A DNA stretch of 64,000 bases from Prorocentrum cordatum (GCA_963575745.1 CAUYUJ010019605.1:41001-105000), one strand, 5' to 3'. Counted from the first letter of the stretch, positions 1 to 10,975 are shown. Notes: generated by a model not told the origin, from the sequence alone. Translations and numbers: made by a program.

Positions 1-79
1 CAGCCGAGAGCCAGAACGACCAGAGGCCCGACGAGCGCACACCAGAAGCCGGAACAGACAGAGGGAACAAGCCGACCCG

Positions 80-640
80 GTGGGACCTAGGAACCGCTCC
101 AGAGGGAGGGCAAACGCTGCGAGACCAGAGGAAGGGAGCACGCGATCGCTCATCGCCATGGGGGACGTCTCACCTGCAGCGGGCAGGCACACAGGACCAC
201 CCAGGGGCACTACTAGGAACGCGACTGGGGCGCAGGGCCCAGGCGAGGGACTGAGAAGGGTTAGGCCGAGAACACAGGAGCAATCAACCCAGAAACCTAC
301 CGCGGCGCCGCAGACAGTGGACGCCCTTCAGCAGATCTGGGCACAACACAGAGACCAAGCCACCGGGCTCTCACCCGTGGCCCACCCGAACCACATCCTG
401 GCAGCATACCAGATCGCCGGGCTGGACAACAATCTCATCATGGAAATTCTCAGGTCCCTGCACGAGCAGGGTACTATCCGACCGAGCCCAGAGCACGCCG
501 CCTGGGACATCTCGGGAAGGGTCCGAGTGGAGGAAGCCACGGAAGTTGTCTTCACGCAACAGAGCGGCGTTGTGCCAAGAGGGGAACCAGCAGCGGACCC
601 CGACGGAGCCGGAAACGGCACTTACATTCACTTGGTCTTT
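80..640 (+). pseudogene. N-terminal region of the DNMT retrotransposon, unknown function
   Basis: A frame open from 80 to 826 covers this part, and the methyltransferase then continues in a different frame from about 640. The first 75 residues are rich in Arg, Gly, Thr and Pro and look disordered. Residues about 80-160 (roughly nucleotides 320-560) have a normal protein composition with likely helices, for example the stretch containing PNHILAAYQIAGLDNN. I do not recognise a family. Its place directly before the methyltransferase suggests an ORF1-like or regulatory extension of the polyprotein, which is inference. The true start codon is uncertain because the element may begin upstream of the window. 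Confidence 0.5.
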
Positions 641-1750
641 CTCTCTTCGACGGATGGGGACTTGCCAGACTCGCCATCGGCAACTTTATTCACAAGCTCG
701 GAGCAAGCCACAAGTTCCAGACTTCAGTCTTCGCGGAACACAACAGAGAAGCCGCAGAGGCAGTGGCCCGGAGGTGGAGCACCGCACCCGACCCGCTGGA
801 CGGTGGTCCACCGCACAAGAAATTAGCGGCAGACGTCTGGGACCTGTTCCGACAGCGGGAGCCCCCTGGCGGCAGAGCGCCATGGGAAAGGCACCTGGAA
901 CAAGGCAGCACGCTGCTCATCGTAGCAGGTCCCCCGTGCAGCAACCTATCCGACGCAGGGCAGTTTGGAGGGAAGGACGGCCTGGCGGGCGCGCAGTCGT
1001 GTTGTTTCTTTGCGGCGCCCATCGCCTGGTACCTGGCCAGCAACGAAGACCAGACCTGACGATATTGGTCCTCGTAGAGAACGTAGCCTCCATGCCAGCA
1101 GCCCACCGCAAGGCCACATGCGCGGCCATGGGAGACTTGAACCTGGATTGGGCGGTCAGAATGAACGCGGGAGACTCAGTCGCCAGCCCGCGAGACAGGC
1201 TGTGGTTCGGGAACTTCCCGCCCCCAACCGACATCATCTCCTATCCCGGCCCCTCCAGCCCATGGGAACCCAGGTGGGCCTTCAGACCCGCCGGCAGGAT
1301 CCCCACCTGGAAGCAGTCCAGGGCCCCGCCAGTACAGACCCCAACTCAATCCTCCCAAGCAGCTACCAGACACACCTGCTCTGCCCCCTGCACGACGAAG
1401 ACAGCAGCCTGAGATGGTTCCTCAGGAACCTCAACGAGCTAAAGAATGGAGCACGCAGCGCACTCGCTGAATGCAGGGCCGAGGGCCACTTCCCTGGTTG
1501 CTCCGAGGGACTGACGCTGGTGATGTCCGGAAGGGAGAGAGAGAGCCCAGCTGCAGAGGCCAAGGTCAAAGCCTGGGGAAAGTGGCTCATAGACGAAGGA
1601 AGAGCCCACGGACGGAGGCCCCCCACCGCGGACGAAAGGGCAAGAGCCGTCGGCCTGGCCGGCTACTACCGATCCCTCGGCATCCACGGCAGGCCGCTGC
1701 ATGACGCAGTCGGCATCCACTTTGACCCCCGTTGCCTACAGCGAAGAATA
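634..1750 (+). pseudogene. DNMT3-like cytosine-5 DNA methyltransferase domain (frameshifted)
   Basis: The conserved C5-methyltransferase motifs occur in the right order. Motif I (SAM binding) is GLSLFDGWGLARL at 634-672. Motif IV is AGPPCSNLS at 925-951, with the catalytic Cys codon at 937-939. Motif VI is VENVASM from 1074, with the catalytic Glu at 1077-1079. A motif VIII-like SPRDRLWFGNFP ends at 1220. A motif X-like block with DAVGIHFDP lies near 1690-1730, where the usual Asn is Ile. The ENVASM and RLWFGNFP wording resembles the DNMT3 de novo family more than DNMT1. Frame 1 serves motifs I-IV and stops at 1057-1059, frame 3 serves VI-VIII and frame 2 serves X, so the gene is broken at about 1060 and 1250. 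The enzyme would methylate cytosine in DNA. In an element it could mark the element's own copies, which is inference. Confidence 0.9.
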
Positions 1751-2250
1751 GTCTCCGCCCTGCGGGCCTGGAGCAGGGGGAGCCAGAGGCAGGAAATCGG
1801 CACACCGGCCCCTACCGGGGACCAGATAGCCCAGGCCTGGGTGGCGGCCAGAGCCTCTGCAGGCAGGCAATTCCCATGGGCCCATCTACGGGAGCACCCA
1901 CTCCCAGACGACGTGGCAGAACGGCTTCAGGAATCAGATGGCCTACTCCTCTGTCCGCCACTCCCCTAGACTCCATTGAGGGCCCCAGAACGGTGTACCA
2001 AGCTCTCGGGTCCCCCCCCCAGGCACCAGCTGGCCCCCGGGATTCGCACCCGGGCCTGGCAGATAGCCTGCCGCGCCCTCAACTCCTCCCAGGAGCTGGG
2101 CACCCCGTTCAGATTCCGTGGCCCTCGCGGCCTATGCAGCTTGCTCCATAAGGATCCATGGAACCAGCCCACTTGGCAAGCCCTCTGCGGTGAATACACC
2201 TTGAATGACCGAATACTAGCCCTCGAGGCAAGCCCAGCCAGCAGTCTCCC
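1751..2250 (+). pseudogene. Linker between methyltransferase and endonuclease
   Basis: The same frame 2 runs from the methyltransferase end to the endonuclease, interrupted only by a TAG at 1967-1969. The peptide is rich in Arg, Pro and Ala, with a Trp-containing stretch around 2140-2190 (KDPWNQPTWQALCGEY). No domain is recognised. Continuity of frame across the stop supports an originally single polyprotein. Confidence 0.5.
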
Positions 2251-2920
2251 CAGACTCGCCAGCTGGAACGTCAGGTACCTCCGAAGCTCCACAGCCGCCA
2301 AGAATCAGATCCAGCACGCTGATTTGACGCAGATGACCATGAACAACCGCATAGGCCTGAGGCAAGAAACACACTGGTCCGAGCACGAGGCAGAGGTATG
2401 GAAAACCATGTTCCCCGCCCGCACTCTCGTCTCTTCCCCAGGCTACCGTGGGCCGGCTGGGGGCCTCGCCCGGGGAGTCTGCATCCTGCTCCCCCAGGGC
2501 GTCACCCTCCTCGACCAAGAAGAAATCGCCCCAGGATGCGCCATCTCCGCAACCGTGCTTCAAGGCGACCACAAATTCCGGATCGTCTTTATCTACCTCC
2601 CACCGTCCCGAAAGGACGAGACCCTAGCCGAAGTCGCCAGCGCCGTCGAGCTTTGGGACAACCTCGACACTTATTGGGGTGGCGACGTCAATCTCCAGCT
2701 CGACGATCCACGAGACGCAGAAGTAGAGACGGTCGCGACGCTACGCGACGTCCTGGGCAGCGCCGGGCCCACGGCGGTGCACACGGCAGGCCCCACCAGA
2801 ATCGACAAGGAAAACGAATCGCAAATCGACATGCTAGCCTGCCCGGTGCACCAGGTCTACGCCTACGATGTGCACAAAGCATGGAAGCCCATTTGTCGGA
2901 CCACGCCATCTTCTATCTGC
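2250..2920 (+). pseudogene. EEP (APE-type) endonuclease domain of LINE
   Basis: This domain nicks target DNA for target-primed reverse transcription. Visible motifs in order are LASWNVR (2255-2275, the metal-binding Asn), RQETHW near 2355-2375 (catalytic Glu), a Gly-rich GGLARGV near 2460, IVFIYLPPS near 2585-2610, GGDVNLQ from 2678 (catalytic Asp and Asn) and HLSDHAIF at 2890-2913 (catalytic Asp-His). The first five are in frame 2 and the SDH motif is in frame 1, so one frameshift lies between about 2850 and 2890. All key residues are kept, so the domain is well preserved apart from that break. Confidence 0.88.
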
Positions 2921-3640
2921 AGCCCGAAGGAGCCCGCAGGGCCCGAAGAGAGGGCACCATGAGGGCGGGGGACCTCAGGAACCTCCCCACCGCTGCCCAC
3001 GCTGACCTCAGGCAGGTATTCTCATATCTGGAGCTAGTCTTCGGAGTTCCACCCGTCAATCTGACCGGGCATATCCAGCCAGTCGACTGGGTCAGACCCG
3101 CGACGCCCGGAGGCTTCCCAGACAGACACATCGACAATGACGACGGCGACATTGACGCCGAGGCCGCGCGTCCCGCGCCCAGCCTACCTGAGCAAGGTCG
3201 CAGCACAGCTGACCTCATCCCACCCATCATACCCGCCCAGTTGCGCTTCGGGAAGAACGCGCTCTCCGCCGCCCTCCAGGATTGGTGGAAAAAATGGAGA
3301 AGAAACAAGGCCCGCGCCTCCCCCGGACTCCTCCTGGCGACAGCCAGCAAAAGAAGCGGGCCGACACGCCTGGTCGGTGCCCTCGCGGCGTGGTTGCGTG
3401 ACTGCGGGTGGGACGGGCAGGACCTGACACCCGCGGCAGCCGCCTATTGGCTTCGAAGGTGGGATGCCGAGACGTTGCAGAGAAGGGCAGCTAGACTGAC
3501 GCCAGTCCAGAAATGGACCTGGCGCTGAGCGGACCCCCTGGCAGCTCACAACAGGACAAGAAGAGAGATTCACAGGAAAACTCATTATGTCCTCGGGGTC
3601 CGCGACGCCACGGGTACCTGGCACGAAAGACCAGAGGAGA
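2921..3640 (+). pseudogene. Inter-domain region between endonuclease and reverse transcriptase
   Basis: Frame 1 continues from the SDH motif for about 200 codons to a TGA at 3526-3528, and the same frame carries on after it straight into the reverse transcriptase. An acidic patch lies near 3130-3160 and a basic Trp-containing helix near 3280-3310. No separate domain is recognised. The uninterrupted homology-like composition on both sides of the TGA suggests a recent stop or a sequence error. Confidence 0.5.
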
Positions 3641-5556
3641 TGGACGGCGTCCTATGGGACAGCCGCAGCGCAATATGGCACACAGCGCCTCCCCTCCCCG
3701 AGGCTGCCACGCGTCTTCTGGATAGTTACTCCCAGCAGCATCTTGGCAGTAACGTCCAAGACAGACCCCAGCCACGCCGGGGCAGAATCGCCTCCCTCGT
3801 CCTTGCCCCCAGCGGGAGTGCCCCTGGCATTGACGGTGAGCCCTACGGAGCCTACCACCCTGGAGCCAGGTTCGTGGCCTGCCTGCTAGCGCAGGCCTGG
3901 TACGCCGCAGACCTTAACCCCGCTCTCCTCGAAACCGTCTTGGGCCCATCAGTCGACCTGCTAGTTTGGATCGGGAAGAAGGCAGCCGCTGAGACGCCCA
4001 ATGACTTGCGACCGCTGCAGCTGCCTTCGTGCCTCAGGAGGCTCCACGGAGCCGCCCTCGCCGACCTCATCGGGCCGGCAGTGGGGCCCCTCCTTAGCCC
4101 AACCAGGCCGCTAAGAAAGGTGGGCAATGCGGGCCCAGCATCACCAGAGTCACCGCGCACCTAGGGATGGAGCCCCACCCCTTGGACGGCCCAGGGCCCG
4201 CCTGGCACGCCCCTATTGCCTATTTGGCAGGCACGCAGAAGCGGCAGCGCAATACATCGACAGAGCGGCCTCATGCATAGGAGAAGCCCCGGGCACAGCG
4301 GTCATCTTCTGCGACCCGAACACAGCCTTCGAAAAGGATCTCCCCACAGTGGATGGGGAGCTTCCTCCAGAGATGGAAGTTACCAGCCTGGCTTGTACAC
4401 GCCCTGGACTCCCTCATCGGAGGACGGAGGGTGCAGACCTGAAAGGCAAGTACCAAGGGCCGGAGCGCCACCCCCTCCGATCCGTCGGTGTGGGCGGCAC
4501 CGCCCCCCCCTCTTATGGCGCATGGGGTGCGACCCCCTCATCTCACCCCTGTCCGACATCACTGCAGACGACGACCCCGCATACGTGGACAACCTAGCCG
4601 CACTGCTTACCTGAACAAAACAGGCACTGCGCGCAGCCATCGCCCTCCCCTGGGCAGCGCGCGCCGCCGGCCTACTGGTTGAGGCGCATCGACGCAGGGG
4701 GATACGGGCCACGGATTCAGCTGCGCTCAGGAAGGCGCTCGACGAAGCCCCGGTCGACTATGAGCAGGACGGGGACGACGTCTTGATCACAGGACTCCCC
4801 GGCGAGCTCATCCTGGCGCCCCTCAGCGGAGGCGCAGACCGACGAGCCTTCGAAGCATGCAAACCGCTCGAACGCCCGGGCATCTGCACATTCAAAACAG
4901 CCCTGGTACCCGCCGGCCGCCACGAGTGGTGGCGCAATCTTATGGACAGCGCCCCCTTCGGGGGATCCCCCGCCCGGGACCAACGGCCCTACCTCGGCGC
5001 AGTGGTGGTCTCGCGAGCCGCGGAGGGCGAACAAGTTCTTCCAGCAGGACAGCTCACCAAGGCGCAGGCTGACGCCCTCATCACGGGGACTTGGGGGCGG
5101 CCCCGCCCCAAAATGAGAGACCGGGCTATGGCCCTCCACGTTGCTAAGATGTCCCCCGCCCAGACCGCCGCAGCTTGGAACTCCTACTCGGTTTCCCTGG
5201 CCCCGTACGCTGCCCATTTCACCGCCCCCGACGTGGCGCATGAGCGCGCTCCCTGCGCGCAGCTAAGGGTCGCGTTCGGGCTTGCTGCCGCATCATGCAT
5301 CCCCGACTGCGTCCTCACCGGACTAGGCATCCGCTACCAGGTGCCCGGCGCACCACGGTGCCCCGTGGTTGCTGCCCGGGCTGCCGCAGCCAGAGCGCGC
5401 GCCATGGGCGACTTCTGGGGCCCCTGCACTGCCCGGAAGCGCGCCAGGAACCGTTGGGATAAGCTCCTCAAGTGGGCAACGGGCGCAGCGCAGCAACCTG
5501 AGGCCACCAGGTCGAAATCCAGGGTCATCACGGAGCGCAAAGCCCGCGCACGCTGA
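3640..5556 (+). pseudogene. Reverse transcriptase domain with altered catalytic box
   Basis: The RT starts with APGIDGEPYGAYHPGARF near 3820-3870 (motif 0/1) and RPLQLPSCLRRLHG near 4010-4050 (fingers). Motif A is FCDPNTAFEKD near 4310-4340. A following helix WMGSFLQRWKLPAWL starts at 4350. Motif B is a GVGGTAPPLLWRMG block near 4490-4530, split by a frame change at a C run. Motif C is AYVDNLAALL with the Tyr codon at 4582-4584. Its normal second Asp is Asn (codon 4591-4593), which should abolish polymerase activity. The thumb and connection continue at 4783-5556 (KMSPAQTAAAWNSYSVSLAPY). Frames 1, 3, 2, 3 and 1 are used in turn between 3640 and 4614, so the domain is clearly decayed or poorly sequenced. 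Confidence 0.85.
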
Positions 5557-5582
5557 CCCGTCTTGATGAACAGCCGGCACTA

Positions 5583-6380
5583 GTGTCCGGAAAGTACTTC
5601 GGGAGGGTGGTCTACGTTGCGGCATGGGCACAGATGCACGGCCCTTACGTCAGCAAATGGTTAGCAGAAACCAGTCAGAGGAGGAGGCGGCAACCTTCTG
5701 ACGGCGAAGAATGGAGCTTACTCAGCCGCTGCTCGTCCTTCACCGAGGCGCATCACGTCCTTCGGATCCTCTGCAATGGCCTACCGGGCTCGGCTAGGCG
5801 GCGCTGGGTGGCTGATCGACGGCCGCGCCGGCGCCCCTGCGGCGCCGTCGCCAAGCACGTCTGCATTACCGCCAGACAAAACGATGAAGGCGAGGCCTGG
5901 TGCGCAAGACGCTTGGGCCCTGGCCCACACAACTCGGCGCCGTGGCAGCTCTTGCGGAGCAAGGCGGAGGCCTACGCACTGACGCAGGGCAGTGTGCGGG
6001 CTCCCTCCAGGCCAGGCCCATACGGGCAGTGCCCTCTGTGCGGCCTCGGTGAGGCGTCGACCGAGCACGCGTGGCACTGGTGCCCAGCCGCCGCGCTGGC
6101 CTGGGACGCCGCCAGAGGCCCAGACCACCCCGAATTCCTGGCCACGGCCATCACCGGCAGCAGGGATCACCAACCCCTCCTCACCAAGGTCCTCCACCAG
6201 ACTTCCTTCAGATACTGCGTCAACCCCAACTGCACCCCGCTCGGTGCGAACGACGCGGCGCTGTTTATTCTGCAGGGTATCGTTGCCCCCGACACTGACC
6301 AGCAGGGCGACAGCGACGGCAGCGACAACGACCTTGACGATCTACCGAGGCCCGCTAATCCGGACGAAACCGCTGTGTGA
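5583..6380 (+). pseudogene. C-terminal zinc-knuckle region of the DNMT retrotransposon
   Basis: An open frame of 265 codons follows the RT thumb after a stop at 5554-5556. Near 6030-6085 it encodes CPLCGLGEASTEHAWHWC, a CX2CX8HX4C zinc knuckle of the kind found after the RT in many dinoflagellate and R2-like LINEs, where it is thought to help bind nucleic acid. The tail is acidic (DSDGSDNDLDDL near 6310-6345) and ends at a TGA at 6378-6380. Placement after the RT and before RNase H supports assignment to the same element. Confidence 0.7.
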
Positions 6381-6386
6381 ACCCCC

Positions 6387-6830
6387 ATGCAGAATACTTG
6401 CCGCGCGTGCCACACACCCCCGCTCCGAGACAGGATCGTACGCGGGGCTGCCAGGCCCCACATGATGCGCCACGCACGCCGTGCGGGAGGGGAAGTACGC
6501 AGGCTCCCGGTCGCCACTTGCCAGAGCAGAGCGGGGGCCAAACTAGCCGTGATCCAGGCCGCGGGAGGTTCCCCTGCCCCAGGACAGACACCAACCCCAC
6601 GGCAAGCTGGACCTCCATCTTCTGTCGGGAATGCAACGCGCACGCCACGACGCTCATTGCGAACACCGACCTCGCCCCGGGCGATGAAATCCCCGTCCGA
6701 AGCTCCCCCTTTTCCTGACACCGACAGCACCCAATGGCCCTACGAGATCACCTTCGATGGCGGGGCAAGGAGGATTTGGGAACGGGCCAAGGTCTCAGGC
6801 GCGGGGGCGACCCTGCGGCACCACGGCCCC
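6387..6830 (+). pseudogene. RNase H N-terminal fragment, truncated
   Basis: The frame starting at 6387 carries PYEITFDGGARRIWERAKVS at about 6738-6797, followed by GAGATLRHH. This is the first strand of a type I RNase H domain, with the first catalytic Asp in FDGGAR. The homology stops at about 6830, where a repetitive GGCCCC-rich sequence begins. The Glu and the other catalytic residues are absent, so only the start of the domain survives. Confidence 0.65.
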
Positions 6831-6831
6831 C

Positions 6832-7020
6832 GGAGTCCACCAAGAGGCCCCCAAGAAGCCCTGCGAGGTTCCCATGAGCCCCCCACGAAGCCCCAAGAGG
6901 CCCCCAAGGGGCCCCGAGGGAACACCCAAGAAGAGGCCCCCCGACACATCCGAACAAACCATGTCCCCAGAAAGCCTTTCGGGGACACGGTTCATCACCA
7001 TGGGCCCGAGAGTCTCCGGA
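6832..7020. repeat. GGCCCC/CAAGA-rich dispersed repeat
   Basis: A run of imperfect GGCCCCCAAGA-like units. The same style of unit recurs at 14380-14720 and 15540-15830 in this orientation and at 23370-23900, 28905-29010 and 40515-40700 in the reverse orientation. It abruptly ends the upstream RNase H coding sequence. A diverged copy of its end (the CCATGTCCCCAGAAAGCCTTT region at 6960) is found again at about 7457-7500. Confidence 0.7.
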
Positions 7021-7307
7021 GACTCTGAAGCAGCATCACGCTACCATTACGTTACTTGAGAACTGTCTGGCAAGTTAATTGAGAGCATGGCTGATCGCTT
7101 TATCGCGGTCCTCCTCGGATCGATTCGCACAAAGTTGCCCTGGGGGCCTTTTTGAACCGCATGGTATCTCCCGGGACGTGTTCCAGCGTCTCTGGACGGT
7201 GGTGCCCGAGCCCGCGCGATCGGCTTCAGCCAGTCCTACGGATGGGGCCAGGAGGTCGTCCAGAGGAGGCCCAGAAGCGCTGAACGGATCTTGGAAGATG
7301 TCTATCC

Positions 7308-7422
7308 GACGACGACGAAGGCGACGAAACGACAAAGATGATGACGACGACGACGACGACGACGACGACGGCGCGCCCCAATACGCGACAACAACATCAC
7401 GACGACGACGACGACGACGACG
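7308..7422. repeat. (ACG)n microsatellite, interrupted
   Basis: Two ACG/GAC blocks separated by a short unique stretch near 7370-7400. Because the unit is three bases, long Arg or Asp runs appear in translation and should not be read as a gene. Confidence 0.95.
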
Positions 7423-7628
7423 TGCCCCAACAGGCTCCCCAAGACGGCCCCAAAAACCATGTTTCCAGAAGACCTTTGTGGGAGCCGATTCATCAGGCCT
7501 CCGCCCCTTTACGACGCCATCCGCCCTGAAAACTCTGACGAATGCGATACACATGGCGTTCCCATTGCCCATCATGCGTTAAAAATCTTGCTTGTACAAG
7601 CCTAAGATTTTTGTGGCGCGATGAGCGC

Positions 7629-7634
7629 GTATAT

Positions 7635-7670
<36 letters not shown>

Positions 7671-7701
7671 CATATTACATATATTTCCCAAATATAAGCA
7701 C

Positions 7702-7739
<38 letters not shown>

Positions 7740-7838
7740 GAAATGTGTGTGTGACGAGGCAGCAGAATATTTTATCGTGTATATATATATATATATATAT
7801 ATATTATTATATATATATATATATATAGCTATATATAT
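7629..7838. repeat. (TA)n microsatellite cluster
   Basis: Several TA runs of about 20-40 bases with short interruptions. They mark the sharp change from GC-rich DNA to the AT-rich island that follows. Confidence 0.95.
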
Positions 7839-9990
7839 GCTTTCGACGACAAATAATTATTTTAAATATCATTTTAATCAAAATCGTGTGATTATTCGTT
7901 TTCCGATCGTTTCATTCGCTTCGTGGTGGTTCGGCAAGTTATGATGGAATTATTGTCTTTAAATGGTCAAATAGTAATATTATATGTGTTCGATATGTCT
8001 CTTCATCTTTAGATAGAGTTTTCCAAAAGTGATTTGAGTGAGATTATTCCTAGAGATTCATTTCTTGCATTCTTCGACGGGAAAGAAAATATATAGCGCA
8101 GTAAAGTTTCAATAGGGCATAATGGCATATAGCTTATCTAAATTAAGTTGTTCGTTGTCATGAATTGAAATAAAACAGAATTATTAATGTTTCGTTGTTT
8201 AAAATATTCCAATATTGATTTATGTTCCAGAAATGTTGAGAAGCACAAAACGGATTATTCGAGAGCAGATCGAGGTCAACAAGGTGCAAGATGGCGGCGA
8301 AAAGGAGACAAGAAATGATTTCGAAGCGTGTTTCAGTTGTTGGATTATTAGTATGGTAAGTAGCAGAATTTGAGGTTGTACAAATCTCACGGTTATTAGT
8401 ATTAGACTAGATTGGTGTATCTATTGAGTTTGAGGTTAGTTTTCGCCTGTGATCACAGACACAAATTCTTGTGTTTTTTCGTTAAATCTAGTATTTCAGA
8501 TTTCGGTGTATTGATCATATAGTTCGTGTTTGAATTTATCGTTTGCTTCTTTTCCGGGCATTTTTGCGTCACACGTTTAGATGGTTATTGCATTCCGCAA
8601 TTTGTACGTTCCGCAGTAGATAATTTCTGATTGTTTTGAACATGATTTAAAGACGCTTGCAAGATTTAGTTGTGTGTATGTCAGGACGTGTGAGAAGTCG
8701 GAGTTTCCGCGCGTGTTTCTTTCCCACAGTTTTCTAGTTGATATTGAAGAATTTCTGGCAGAGGCACCAGAAGCCCAGTTAAACGCAGAAAAAAAGGCAC
8801 GACCAGAAAGAACAGTTCATTTGAAGCAATGTTCGGGCCGCACGTAGACGTTCAAGAATGCATTGGGAAAGTATTTTCATAAGCAATCAGAAAGTTATGA
8901 AATTTTCATTTTTACGAAATAAGTTCTATTTTGCATCGTTTCTCGAACCAATAAGCCGTTTTCGAATTTCAAGTTGAAGACGGCGACCTTGGATAACGAA
9001 CCAGTTCAAGGAAGATATTTGCGGGACGTTCTCGATTGCGGAGATGGAACGCAGAGTGAACGGCATTGTTCATAATTGAAGCGAGTTGGGAGGGTCATAA
9101 ATCAAAAAGCGGCATCCGTAGAGTATTCTCATTTATCGGTTTTTTCGTATTGATAAATTGAAGCAAAACGACATTCCGGGTGAAGATAATTGTTAATTTC
9201 AAGCCATAATGAGAACATTGAGATTCCAAAGAAAATCGCACGATTTCGAATGGCAAGTTTGTGATGATTTAGAGTCGTTTCTTTAGTGTTTTTTTACAGT
9301 TTTTGCTGAATTTGAAGATTTATATGTGTCATGTTATCGGAAGATTGTCCAACGCTCACGGTTATTGCATATCTAACGTAACCCATTTCTGTCGTGTCAG
9401 ACGTGTTTTTTGATTTGTTTTGGTTTGAGGTTTTCAGAGTTTATTTTTTGGGGGGGAGGGTGCGAAGTAGTAGAAGTTCGCCGCGCCGTTCGCATGCAAA
9501 TTTTCGGATTTAGAGATTTCGTGTTTCGCATTTAGTTCCAAAATTAGGTGTTCCGTATGTTAAATCGGTTAGAGTTTCGTTTGTGTCATTTTTTTTACAT
9601 TAAGCGGAACGTTGTAAGTGTGCAAATGTTTTTCCCCGCCACGAGAACATCCCGTGCTTAAAATTTTAGGTGTCGACTTCTGTAAACAAAAATGACAGAT
9701 GCGGTGCAGAGCTGTGTGCACGAGTGTGGTTGGAGGCTGCAATCTCTAATGCGCACGCGACGTTTCCACATAGACGCCGAGCTTGTCTTGTTATAGAAAG
9801 CACATATTTTATCATTCATCGAATACAGAACTTGTGCTTTGACACATGCCTCTAATTCCGTCTTGGCTTTTTTGGATCGAGTTCAAAGCTCGTTTCCCCG
9901 CAGTGTGGGAATTTTCTGATTTAGATGCACTTCATCAGTTTAAGTTAGCCCTTTGTGTTCTCGAAGAGACATAGCCAACCTGGGTCTCAT
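7839..9990. other. AT-rich, T-skewed DNA without recognised gene
   Basis: No open frame of convincing length or composition is seen on either strand. The plus strand is rich in T and G relative to A and C throughout. A 61-codon frame at 9670-9855 has no recognisable motif. I see no RNA gene or tandem repeat here. Confidence 0.6.
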
Positions 9991-10390
9991 TCACAGGACT
10001 CTTCTTGGGGCCGGCCCGGCTTGTTTTAAAGAATTCTTCCAACTTGACTCGTCTCCTGTCCCCTCCGTGCTCCTCCCAGGCATTCCCGTCATGTGGCCGA
10101 TCCGTGCCCTGCCCGGGCTCCAGATTATGTAATTCGTTCCACGTTGGGCGGCGCTCGCATGTACAATTTTCTCCTTGAGAGCGTTGTCAGCGCCCAGGAC
10201 GTGAAAGTATTCCAACGTCTACTGTCTGAGCTTTTGTTTTGCCTCAGGTCAGGTTGCGTCCTGGCCACAGCTGTTTTCGTGGCGTTTGCCGCTCGCCTTC
10301 CGCGAAGTGCGCCGCTTTCGAAACTGGCGCCCGGCGGCCTGATGGCCCTTGTGGGTGCGCAGGCGGTTTTTTTTGAGATAGCCACGTAAA
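9991..10390. other. Short GC-richer patch with an unrecognised 98-codon frame
   Basis: Composition rises towards GC inside the AT-rich island. A frame at 10093-10389 (+) has mixed composition with a hydrophobic stretch (VLATAVFVAFAARL), but overlapping open frames exist on the minus strand and no family is recognised. It may be a gene fragment or chance. Confidence 0.25.
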
Positions 10391-10840
10391 TTTTATTTTT
10401 TTCTGCGTTTTTTTTTTGTTCTTTCTTCCTTTCGTCTTTGTTCTTCTTCGTTCCCGTCCTTGTCTTTTCCCCTGTTTCTCTTCTCGTTTCCGTTCGTTCT
10501 CCTTTTCTTGTCCTCGTTTTCGTTTCTTGCTAGGTTCGTTGCCTGTTGCTGCCGTCTGTCGTCGTTCTTCTGCCTTCTTCCCTTCCTCTTTCCGCTTCCT
10601 CTGGCGCGCGCGCTGCGCGGTCGCCGTGCACGTGGGCTTGTGCCCTTTTCCCCCCCTCTCCTCTTTTCTCCCTCCCTCTCTCTTTCTTCGCGTTGCTTCT
10701 CGTTGCTGTCTGCTTTCTCTGTTCTTGTTCTCTTCTTTCTTGCTCTCTCTCTCTCTCTCTCTTTCTCTCTCTTTTCTTGTTTTTCTGTTGCTCTTCTCTT
10801 CTCTTTTTTTCTTTTCCTTGTCCTCCTGCGACTTCCCCGC
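10390..10840. repeat. Polypyrimidine (C/T) tract
   Basis: About 450 bases made almost only of T and C with scattered G, including a CT dinucleotide run near 10745-10775. Open frames on both strands here are by-products of the skew. Confidence 0.85.
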
Positions 10841-10975
10841 CGACCTGCCGAGCAGGCTTCGGTGGCCCCGTAGGAGACAGGCTTTTTCCCACCCTGGATG
10901 CAACTTTTTATTTCGATGTGACTTGGTGAAGATAATTGCGCTGCAGAGGTCCGATCGAAAAAAAATTCAAAGCGC

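Larger units (their letters stand above)
1..6830 (+). mobile_element. Non-LTR retrotransposon remnant encoding a DNA methyltransferase
   Basis: One element can be followed through order of domains on the plus strand: an N-terminal region, a DNMT3-like C5 methyltransferase, an apurinic-type EEP endonuclease, a reverse transcriptase, a CX2CX8HX4C zinc knuckle and the first part of an RNase H domain. The reading frame changes repeatedly (near 640, 1060, 1250, 2880, 4130, 4505 and elsewhere) and single in-frame stops occur at 1967-1969 and 3526-3528 with homologous protein continuing on both sides. The 5' end may lie before the window. The 3' end is lost where a GGCCCC-rich repeat begins at about 6830. 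Retrotransposons carrying DNMT genes have been reported in dinoflagellates, so the gene combination has precedent. This copy looks inactive unless the breaks are sequence errors. Confidence 0.85.
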
